A model generated the notes under the pieces. The model searched no databases. It saw only the letters and a program-made list of their open reading frames with translations, and was not told the origin of the DNA. The position numbers were made by a program, and so were the translations under genes. Below, piece after piece: positions 1-5,086 of a stretch of DNA of 6,799 nt (the first letter of the stretch is position 1; each line of letters starts with the position of its first letter). Source of the stretch: Alphaproteobacteria bacterium (GTDB taxonomy: Bacteria > Pseudomonadota > Alphaproteobacteria > Micavibrionales > CSBR16-224). The stretch spans positions 1 to 6,799 of the forward strand of contig SKHU01000209.1 of NCBI GenBank assembly GCA_007116755.1, given 5' to 3'.

Positions 1-201
1 AAAAAGGGCACGCTCAAGCGCTGGCAGGGCATTGCGGCACTGGGAATTTACGCGGCGTTTACGGCGGCCAGTATTGCTGTTGATCCGGCACGGCAGGAAG
101 CGCCGCCACCGCAAAAAGCCGAAACGGCAGTCGAGCAGAGCATATCCGCAGAGAAACCGTCTGTTCTACAGAAAATACCGCCATTTAAGGGAAATAGATA
201 A
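1..201 (+). CDS. C-terminal fragment of an unidentified membrane protein (possibly cation-antiporter-like)
   Basis: Frame 1 is open from the left edge to a TAA at 199-201 and gives the last 66 residues of a protein whose start lies outside the window. The fragment begins with a basic stretch (KKGTLKRW). A hydrophobic segment of about 18 residues follows (QGIAALGIYAAFTAASIAV), long enough for one transmembrane helix. A polar, Pro/Gln/Glu-rich tail of about 40 residues then runs to the stop. The arrangement basic-R-x-x-G followed by a last helix with a central Tyr resembles the C-terminal helix of calcium/sodium antiporters (CaCA family), but this is a loose resemblance from memory and too little is present to assign it. 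The gene converges on motB, and the two coding ends overlap by 17 bp. I am fairly sure it is a real coding end and unsure of its identity. Confidence 0.5.
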   Translation, partial: KKGTLKRWQGIAALGIYAAFTAASIAVDPARQEAPPPQKAETAVEQSISAEKPSVLQKIPPFKGNR

Positions 202-1207
202 TACCTTCCTCGCGCTCGCGCGGGCGGGGTTGTTCGCGCCGGGGGCTGCGCTGTTGCTGCTCTTGCTGACGCGGTGGACGGGTATCGTCCGTACTGTCTT
301 CTTCCGTTTTATACAGACCCGGAACCAGAGATTCCCGCAGCAGAATAATAGAAATGCGGCGGTTGCGCGGCGAATCTGGCTCGTCCGGAACCAGATGCTC
401 GCGGTCGGCTTTGCCCATGACGTTTTCAATACGCTGGTAATCCAGCCCGTGCTCCAGCATAAAGCGGCGGCTGGCATTGGCGCGGTCGGCGGAGAGTTCC
501 CAGTTCGTATAGGCCGCCCCCGGCCCGTAGGGCAGGGAATCCGTATGGCCGCGGATCGAGATCATATTCGGCAAATCCATCACGACATGCGTGACAAGCT
601 GCAGCAGCAACTGCGCTTCGGGCAGCGGCTGATAACGGCCAAGCGGGAACATCGGCCGGCCTTCCTGATCGACAAGCTGGATGCGCAGCCCTTCCGGTGT
701 CTGGTCAATCAGCAGATTTGCCGCCAGCGCGCTCAATTCCGGCACGGATTCGATGGCCTGCCGGATCTGGTCTTCGACCTGCCGGAAACGTTCTTCATCG
801 CGCCGTCGCAATTCGCGTTCGAGGTCGCCGTCGGACATCTGTTCCAGTTCTTCCGGTGTACGCGGGCGGGTGGTCGTGCCGTCGGGCTGTAATGTGCCGG
901 GGAAAGATACGACAGGTTCGAGTTTTTCGGTCATCGCGCCTTCGGGCGAGACAGTCAACCCGCCGAGAACGCCGCCGCTGCCGCTGACGGAGGTGGCAAT
1001 GCGCGGATCGGCGGGAGAGAAATAGGAGGAAATCAGCGCCTTTTGCTCATCCGTCGTGACGTTCAAAAGCCAGAGCAGCAGAAAAAACGCCATCATCGCC
1101 GTCACGAAATCGGCATAGGCGACTTTCCATGCACCGCCGTGATGGGCATCGCCTTTTTTCTTTTTCCGGCGGATGATGATAATTGGTGCTTTTTCGTCGT
1201 CGGCCAT
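185..1207 (-). CDS. motB: Flagellar motor stator protein MotB
   Basis: MotB is the inner-membrane stator subunit that anchors to peptidoglycan and, with MotA, conducts protons to turn the flagellar rotor. The 340-residue product has a short basic cytoplasmic N-terminus (RRKKKK at 13-18). The family motif HHGGAWKVAYADF comes next, followed by a single transmembrane helix at about 30-49. Asp33 in YADFVTAMMAF matches the essential proton-carrying Asp32 of E. coli MotB. A charged linker covers about 115-150. An OmpA-like peptidoglycan-binding domain follows at about 165-292, with GHTD at 220-223, a NWELSADRA segment at 236-244 and NRRISIILL at 282-290. The tail from about 305 is unusually rich in Arg, Gln, Pro and Glu. 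ATG at 1205-1207 follows an AAAGG-type ribosome site and lies 15 bp after motA, so the two are co-transcribed. Identification is firm. Confidence 0.97.
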   Translation of the reverse strand: MADDEKAPIIIIRRKKKKGDAHHGGAWKVAYADFVTAMMAFFLLLWLLNVTTDEQKALISSYFSPADPRIATSVSGSGGVLGGLTVSPEGAMTEKLEPVVSFPGTLQPDGTTTRPRTPEELEQMSDGDLERELRRRDEERFRQVEDQIRQAIESVPELSALAANLLIDQTPEGLRIQLVDQEGRPMFPLGRYQPLPEAQLLLQLVTHVVMDLPNMISIRGHTDSLPYGPGAAYTNWELSADRANASRRFMLEHGLDYQRIENVMGKADREHLVPDEPDSPRNRRISIILLRESLVPGLYKTEEDSTDDTRPPRQQEQQQRSPRREQPRPREREEGIIYFP

Positions 1208-1222
1208 AAATTTCTGCCTTTC

Positions 1223-2089
1223 TTATGCCGCCGGGACGCTGACGGCCTGCGTCGCCTCTTCCACCTCGTTAAAGCTGGGCTGGGTTTCTTGCAGAAGAAT
1301 TTTCCGGCCGAATTCAACCGCAACCTGCGGTGCTGCGCCCTGCAGATAGGCCATAGTGCAGACTTTGATGCAGTGAATATATTTCATTTCGGCATCGTTG
1401 CGTTCCTTGATGGCGTTGGCCATCGGCCCGACCCAGCCATAGGAGAGCCAGACACCGAGAAACGTGCCGACCAGTGCGCCGCCAATCAGCGCGCCGAGGA
1501 CTTCTGGCGGTTCGGTGATGGAGGCCATGGTTTTGATCACACCCAGAACCGCAGCAACAATGCCGAGCGCAGGCAGAGCGTCAGCCATTGTCTGTACGGC
1601 ATGGGCGGTGTGGTTGCGTTCCTCGGTTATTGTGTCGAGTTCCTCATCCATCAGCGCTTCCAGCTCATAGGGGTTGTCCGAACCAAGCGAGATGATACGC
1701 AGATAATCGGTGAAGAAGGTCATCGCCCGTTCTTCTTTGTAAAAATTCGGGAATTGCTGGAAGATTTCGCTGTTTTTCGGGTCTTCGATATGTTGCTCCA
1801 GCGCCAGCCAGCCTTTGGTGCGCGCCATGCGGAAAACGGTATAGAGCATGCTGAGAAGTTCGAGATATTCGTTCTTGCCGTATTTCGGCTTTTTATAGAT
1901 GCACAGCCAGTCCTTGATGCTGTGCTTGACGATCGGGATGGAATTGGCAATCAGAAAAGCCATGATTGCGGTGCCGAGAATGATAACAAGCTCGAAAGGC
2001 TGGTTCAGGACCGCGAGTTTTCCGCCCATCGCCATATATCCGCCGATGGTGCAGACAACAACACCGATATGTGCAAGAAGTTTGAGCAT
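1223..2089 (-). CDS. motA: Flagellar motor stator protein MotA
   Basis: MotA is the four-helix inner-membrane stator subunit that couples proton flow through the MotA/MotB channel to torque on FliG. The product is 288 residues, the usual length for the family. Hydrophobic segments lie at about 4-21, 31-50, 172-190 and 200-220, with a large cytoplasmic loop between the second and third. Arg90 and Glu98 (RMARTKGWLALEQ), which contact FliG in E. coli, and the channel prolines Pro173 (ADALPALGIV) and Pro222 (WVGPMAN) fall at the same residue numbers as in E. coli. The start is ATG at 2087-2089. The sequence just before it (ATCTTGTTTCC on the coding strand) has no good Shine-Dalgarno, so initiation may be weak or structure-dependent. 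motB follows after 15 bp. The arginase-family gene lies 82 bp upstream on the same strand. I saw no convincing flagellar sigma-28 promoter in that gap. Confidence 0.97.
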   Translation of the reverse strand: MLKLLAHIGVVVCTIGGYMAMGGKLAVLNQPFELVIILGTAIMAFLIANSIPIVKHSIKDWLCIYKKPKYGKNEYLELLSMLYTVFRMARTKGWLALEQHIEDPKNSEIFQQFPNFYKEERAMTFFTDYLRIISLGSDNPYELEALMDEELDTITEERNHTAHAVQTMADALPALGIVAAVLGVIKTMASITEPPEVLGALIGGALVGTFLGVWLSYGWVGPMANAIKERNDAEMKYIHCIKVCTMAYLQGAAPQVAVEFGRKILLQETQPSFNEVEEATQAVSVPAA

Positions 2090-2171
2090 GGAAACAAGAT
2101 CTGCCGTTTTGCTTTTGTTGTTTTTCTCCGCTGTTTTTCAGTATGGCGCAGCTTCCGGGCAACTGCAATCC

Positions 2172-3086
2172 CTAAACACGAAAAACAGAAAGCAGAATCC
2201 CGTTGATAAGTCTGGCGGTTTTTCCGTCTTTGTCTTTATGCGGATTGTATTCAACGATTTCAAGGCCGCGAAATTTCGGATGTGCGGCAAGGCCGGAGAG
2301 AGCTTTGAGGGTTTCTTCCGCATCAAGGCCGTTTTTTTCGTTCGTGCCGACACCGGGCGCATCGGCGGGATCAAAACCGTCAAGATCAACAGACAGGCCG
2401 AATCCCTTTGTGCCGTCGGTCGCGTTTTTTATGCCCTCGGCCAGCGTTTCGGCAACGCCGCGGGTTTTTATTTCAGGCATTTCATAAACGCGGGCGTTGT
2501 GACGTTGCATAAATTCATCTTCGCTTGGCTCATAGCTGCGCGCCCCGTAAAGGCTGAAATGCGCCATATTGATTTTCGGGCGCGGCGTAGCGATGGCGGT
2601 CAGCTCGTCCACGCCTTCACCCGTCAGGCAGGCGACGGGCATACCGTGCCACCAGCCGCCCCATTTGCCTTCATGTGCGGTTTCGGGCGTATGCGCGTCC
2701 AGATGTGCGTCCAGCCAGATCAGGCCGAATTCTTCAAATGCGTTATGTGCGGCAATAATCCCCGACCATGTGCCGATGGCAGAGCTGTGATCGCCGCCGA
2801 GAATGACGGGAACGCGTCCGGCCTCTACAACTTTTTGCGCGGCATCGGCAAGGCGTTTTGAGGCCTCGGCAACCAGCGGCAATGCGGCATCTTTGTCATT
2901 GATTTCGTCATGGCGGCCAAGCTGCCGGATATTCAGGGACGGGTGCCATGTGACGCGATGGCCGAGCTTTTCAAGCTCCGCCGTCAGAGAGGCGGCGTCG
3001 ACGGCATCCGGCCCGTCCTCGCAGCCGTAATCGCGACATCCCCAGCCGCAATCATAGCGGATGATTTCAATATGCTGTTCTGGCAT
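2172..3086 (-). CDS. Arginase-family (ureohydrolase) enzyme
   Basis: Members of this binuclear-manganese family hydrolyse guanidino or related C-N bonds; arginases convert arginine to ornithine and urea. The product is 304 residues, the normal arginase length. All metal-ligand motifs are present: GGDHSSAIGT (His100), DAHLDAHTPE (Asp126, His128, Asp130) and SVDLDGFDP (Asp234, Asp236). WWHGMP (His147) sits where arginases have their catalytic-loop His, and Glu279 in LEIVEYNP matches the conserved late Glu. A first turn rich in cysteine (Cys13, Cys17, Cys22) is not part of the usual motif. I chose ATG at 3084-3086, which has GAAGA about 5-6 bases before it; a TTG three codons earlier (3095) is possible but has no ribosome site. 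The exact substrate (arginine, agmatine, formimidoylglutamate or other) cannot be fixed. The 'DINTP' of classical arginases reads 'DAHTP' here. The gene is divergent from the membrane protein gene at 3169. Confidence 0.88.
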   Translation of the reverse strand: MPEQHIEIIRYDCGWGCRDYGCEDGPDAVDAASLTAELEKLGHRVTWHPSLNIRQLGRHDEINDKDAALPLVAEASKRLADAAQKVVEAGRVPVILGGDHSSAIGTWSGIIAAHNAFEEFGLIWLDAHLDAHTPETAHEGKWGGWWHGMPVACLTGEGVDELTAIATPRPKINMAHFSLYGARSYEPSEDEFMQRHNARVYEMPEIKTRGVAETLAEGIKNATDGTKGFGLSVDLDGFDPADAPGVGTNEKNGLDAEETLKALSGLAAHPKFRGLEIVEYNPHKDKDGKTARLINGILLSVFRV

Positions 3087-3115
3087 GGTCTTCAATTTTA
3101 CGTTGTTACGGCGCG

Positions 3116-3144
3116 ACTTTAACAGGTTTTTCCCGCCTTGTCAT
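3116..3144 (-). promoter_or_regulatory. Candidate promoter for the arginase-family gene
   Basis: On the minus strand ATGACA (3144-3139, 5 of 6 matches to the -35 consensus) is followed after 17 bases by TAAAGT (3121-3116, 4 of 6 matches to -10). Transcription would start near 3109, leaving about a 23-base leader before the ATG at 3086. It is read by eye and the -10 is weak. The element overlaps an oppositely directed candidate on the plus strand. Confidence 0.3.
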
Positions 3145-3147
3145 TAT
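3119..3147 (+). promoter_or_regulatory. Candidate promoter for the plus-strand membrane protein gene
   Basis: TTAACA (3119-3124, 5 of 6 matches to -35) is followed after 17 bases by CATTAT (3142-3147, 4 of 6 matches to -10). The predicted transcript would start near 3154, only about 15 bases before the chosen ATG at 3169. That would fit the absence of an obvious ribosome site. It overlaps the minus-strand candidate almost completely. Confidence 0.3.
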
Positions 3148-3168
3148 GCTATCGCTTTCTTTCCGGCA

Positions 3169-3972
3169 ATGCTCTATCATGGAGGGATAAGAAGGCTGCG
3201 CCGCGAACAGCCCGTGATCGTTTTTGCCGTCCAATTCTTCCGGTTTTTTCCCATGTTGATGCTGTGCTGGATATATTGCATCCCGTTTGCGCTGTTCATG
3301 TATTATGCGGCGGCGCCTTTGGTGCTTTTTTTCTCCGCCTATGTGCTCAAACGCGGGATTTGCCGTGATTCCCTGCTGCTGCGCTATGCCGCCGTTTTTA
3401 TGGCGGTGCTGGCGGCGGCAAAGATTTTTCTTCTTGATATGCACAGCCTGTCGATGGAAATTGCCTGCCGCGCCGGCGAAAAACTCTGCGGCAGTTTCGG
3501 CAGCACGCTGTTTCAGGCCGGCGGTGTCAGCCTGTTTGCGCTGGCGGCAGGGGGGCTGTATATGCTGGGCAAGCGTTACGGTAGCGGTTACAAGCCGAAA
3601 AGGGAAAATATTCCGCAAAATGACCGCGATTTGCGGCTGTGGGCGAATAGCTCGCTGTTTTTATCGATTTTTCTCTGTTGCTGGCTGGCTGCGCCGTTCA
3701 CTTATTATCTGATTTTCGGGAGTATGCCGGAGATTTTCTTCAAGCTGCGCTGGCAGTATATCGCCGTGTTGAATTTTGTGACGCTGGCCGTCGGGTTCTG
3801 GCGGATCGAGGATTATTATCTGTATTACAACCCCGATGGCGCAAAAAACATCCGCCAGCGCGATGCAGGAAAAACATGGGTGCCCGCCGATACGCTGTGG
3901 ACGGTGCTGCCGATCTATCTTGTCGCACTGGCCTCCGGCGTGATGTCGGATGACCTGTTCCGCAGCCTTTAA
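3169..3972 (+). CDS. Multi-pass integral membrane protein of unknown function
   Basis: I do not recognise this gene. From ATG at 3169 it encodes 267 residues with a basic N-terminus (GGIRRLRR at 5-12). About seven hydrophobic segments lie at roughly 16-36, 38-60, 70-90, 114-134, 161-182, 194-214 and 242-258. A hydrophilic loop at about 135-158 (KRYGSGYKPKRENIPQNDRD) separates the first four helices from the rest, and a second polar stretch (215-240, IEDYYLYYNPDG onward) carries several tyrosines. No catalytic or transport motif is visible. The segment KIFLLDMHSLS loosely recalls the K-x-F-x-x-D pattern of some large predicted membrane proteins (DUF2339-like), which I do not treat as evidence of homology. 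The start is uncertain: the frame is open from before 3061 across the arginase start, ATG 3169 has no good ribosome site, and ATG 3253 would remove part of helix 1. Coding use and hydrophobicity make a real gene likely. Confidence 0.75.
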   Translation: MLYHGGIRRLRREQPVIVFAVQFFRFFPMLMLCWIYCIPFALFMYYAAAPLVLFFSAYVLKRGICRDSLLLRYAAVFMAVLAAAKIFLLDMHSLSMEIACRAGEKLCGSFGSTLFQAGGVSLFALAAGGLYMLGKRYGSGYKPKRENIPQNDRDLRLWANSSLFLSIFLCCWLAAPFTYYLIFGSMPEIFFKLRWQYIAVLNFVTLAVGFWRIEDYYLYYNPDGAKNIRQRDAGKTWVPADTLWTVLPIYLVALASGVMSDDLFRSL

Positions 3973-3984
3973 AATCTTTAAAAT
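3967..3984 (+). repeat. Perfect tandem duplication of a 9-bp unit across a stop codon
   Basis: CTTTAAAAT occurs twice in immediate succession (3967-3975 and 3976-3984). The first copy contains the TAA stop of the membrane protein gene, and the second lies in the 27-bp gap before the tRNA 3' end. It is probably replication slippage; no function is suggested. Confidence 0.8.
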
Positions 3985-3999
3985 ATGATACGGGGAAAA

Positions 4000-4075
4000 T
4001 GGTGGGCGGTGACGGGCTCGAACCGCCGACCTACTGGGTGTAAACCAGTCGCTCTCCCAACTGAGCTAACCGCCC
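4000..4075 (-). tRNA. tRNA-Val (anticodon UAC)
   Basis: The minus strand folds into a standard 76-base tRNA cloverleaf. The acceptor stem pairs GGGCGGT with ACCGCCC, followed by the discriminator A and an encoded CCA (4000-4002). The D arm is GCTC/GAGC with the AGTTGGGA loop. The anticodon arm is ACTGG-TTTACAC-CCAGT with anticodon TAC, which reads Val GUA and probably other GUN codons through U34 modification. The variable loop is AGGTC. The T arm is GGCGG-TTCGAAC-CCGTC; its first pair is G-C and all five pairs close. The gene stands alone between a convergent membrane protein gene and the operon to its right. No duplicated 3' end is seen in the window, so there is no evidence of an integrated element at this tRNA. 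Confidence 0.98.
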
Positions 4076-4086
4076 TTAAAGGAACG

Positions 4087-4119
4087 GTTATAACTATGCC
4101 AATTTTAAAAAACTGTCAA
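4087..4119 (-). promoter_or_regulatory. Promoter of the tRNA-Val gene
   Basis: A perfect TTGACA -35 (4119-4114 on the minus strand) lies about 40 bases before the tRNA 5' end. It is followed after 17 bases by an AT-rich segment, TAGTTATAAC (4096-4087), that serves as the -10 region. The exact hexamer is unclear: TAGTTA has the right spacing but a poor match, while TATAAC matches well at a 21-base spacing. A start near 4083 would give a leader of about 8 bases. No recognisable terminator follows the tRNA. Confidence 0.55.
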
Positions 4120-4180
4120 GAGAGATGCCTAAAAGCGCGTCTTTTTTTGTGCGTCACGCCAAGTCCTGATGATAGAACAC

Positions 4181-4223
4181 AAAAAAACAGCGGCACCGGG
4201 TGAATATAAACCCGATGCCGCTG
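4181..4223 (-). terminator. Strong Rho-independent terminator (minus strand)
   Basis: A near-perfect inverted repeat pairs CAGCGGCA (4188-4195) with TGCCGCTG (4216-4223) and CGGGT (4197-4201) with ACCCG (4210-4214), with one C/A mismatch between the two helices and an 8-base AT-rich loop. On the minus strand the hairpin is followed directly by seven T (4187-4181). There is no T run on the plus-strand side, so it works for leftward transcription. It would end the operon entering from the right (last gene stops at 4377) or a short RNA starting inside the gap, and it shields the tRNA gene from read-through. Confidence 0.93.
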
Positions 4224-4376
4224 CGTTAGATCATAACCTCATTTTGGTTGTTAAGTTTGGTTGCACAAAGACGGGGGCTGCATCATACCTCCCCCATTCT
4301 TTTATTGTGACAGAATACGGTTAAAATCCGGTTAGCAATATGTCAAATTTTATACTTCGGGAAATGCGCGGAAAAA
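4224..4376. other. Non-coding stretch with short hairpins and repeats; 3' UTR or possible small RNA
   Basis: The region between the tRNA promoter and the kinase gene (4120-4376) has no conventional gene. Reading leftward from the kinase stop it holds several small elements. The first is a TTGACA hexamer (4346-4341), and next to it CGGTTA occurs twice at an 11-bp period (4329-4334 and 4318-4323, given on the plus strand). A G5/C5 inverted repeat (4273-4277 with 4291-4295, 13-base loop) follows. Then comes a small AACC/GGTT hairpin near 4233-4249, TTTGGTTG repeated at 4243-4250 and 4256-4263, and finally the strong terminator. These could make up a structured 3' UTR of about 150 bases or an independent small RNA of about 130-160 bases ending at the terminator. 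The -10 for the putative promoter is poor (TAACCG at 17 bases), so I do not call an RNA gene. Confidence 0.4.
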
Positions 4377-5063
4377 TCAGTTATTTGCGCAGAAGAATCG
4401 CCGGTATATGCCGTCGGCATAGACGGTTTCATCCTCGCCGGTTGCCGTAAAAACGGGCTGAAACGGATTCGCAGAATCGCTGTTGTCATAGATGGTGACA
4501 TTATCGGCAAGGTCACGGTATTGCGGCCAGAGATTGAGCAGTGCCGTATGGCGTTCGCGGACGAGATCAGGCGGAGTGTGGCGGCCTTCGATCTCTTCGC
4601 GGTGACGGGCGCGGGCGATGGCGGTATCAATATCGGTATGGATCAGCGCCATGTCGATGCGGTAGCCGCCTTCTCTGGCAGTGCGCAGAAATTCCGGTGC
4701 GGTGTCGAGAGCGCAGCTGCGCTCATAAATCACGTCGCGGCGCATCCAGATGGCGGCGGAAAGAATTTCTTCGGCCAGCATCCGTGCAGGCATTTCCCAT
4801 TCCGAAAACGCATGGGCGGGATCGCAGGAAATTTCCAATGTCCGGTTATAGCCCGGCAGTGCCGTCATGACGGAATCGGGGTCGTGCAGCACCGCCGTTT
4901 CCGGCAGCCGGCCTTTTTTGATTCTTTCCTTGCGGAAGGTGGTTTTTCCCGCACCGATGCCGCCGGCGATCACATAAAGAACGGGATCGGCTTTCACGGC
5001 ATCACCGTTTTCGGCTTTCATGAACAGGGTGAAAATCTGATGTTTGTCTTCGGCGGAAATCAT
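4377..5063 (-). CDS. Zeta-toxin-like P-loop kinase / AAA-type ATPase
   Basis: The 228-residue product has a Walker A loop near its N-terminus (VIAGGIGAGKTTFRKE, GxxxxGKT at 34-41). A HDPDSVMTALPGY segment at 60-72 follows, placed where zeta toxins have their D-x-D and helix for substrate binding. An Arg-rich stretch at 151-172 (RARHREEIEGRHTPPDLVRERH) resembles the R...G-x-H-x-x-P-x-x-x-x-x-R lid of the zeta family. Zeta and PezT toxins phosphorylate UDP-N-acetylglucosamine; many chromosomal relatives are uncharacterised. No epsilon-type antitoxin lies beside it. It is the last gene of the Kdo operon, 23 bp after the phosphatase-like gene. I chose ATG at 5061-5063. An ATG at 5141 would add 26 residues read from the end of the preceding gene and a poly-Lys stretch, and is unlikely. 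The leader is almost pure A/G with no GGAGG. The family is fairly secure; the substrate and any toxicity are unknown. Confidence 0.75.
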   Translation of the reverse strand: MISAEDKHQIFTLFMKAENGDAVKADPVLYVIAGGIGAGKTTFRKERIKKGRLPETAVLHDPDSVMTALPGYNRTLEISCDPAHAFSEWEMPARMLAEEILSAAIWMRRDVIYERSCALDTAPEFLRTAREGGYRIDMALIHTDIDTAIARARHREEIEGRHTPPDLVRERHTALLNLWPQYRDLADNVTIYDNSDSANPFQPVFTATGEDETVYADGIYRRFFCANN

Positions 5064-5086
5064 GTGTTTTTTCTTTTTCTTATTTT

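Noticed and set aside
32..892. 286-codon open frame on the plus strand
   Set aside because: It is antisense to the OmpA-like part of motB and has no motif of its own; the real plus-strand coding end here is frame 1, stopping at 201.
1043..2206. 387-codon open frame on the plus strand
   Set aside because: It lies fully antisense to motA and the start of motB, both of which have strong family motifs; its translation shows no recognisable domain and is rich in His, Phe and Cys as expected of a shadow frame.
3106..3618. 170-codon frame on the minus strand within the membrane protein gene
   Set aside because: Its product is low in hydrophobic structure and has no motif, whereas the opposite strand gives regular transmembrane segments.
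4273..4306. Plus-strand terminator made of the G5/C5 repeat plus the following ATTCTTTTATT
   Set aside because: The stem is only five pairs with a 13-base loop, the T tract is interrupted, and no plus-strand transcript is expected there.
4181..4346. 6S RNA or tmRNA in the gap
   Set aside because: The 5' and 3' parts do not pair into the long closing helix with central bubble of 6S RNA, and no tRNA-like acceptor domain of tmRNA is present.
4000..4376. Integrated element or attachment site at the tRNA-Val
   Set aside because: No integrase gene and no second copy of the tRNA 3' end is seen in the window; flanking genes look like ordinary chromosome.
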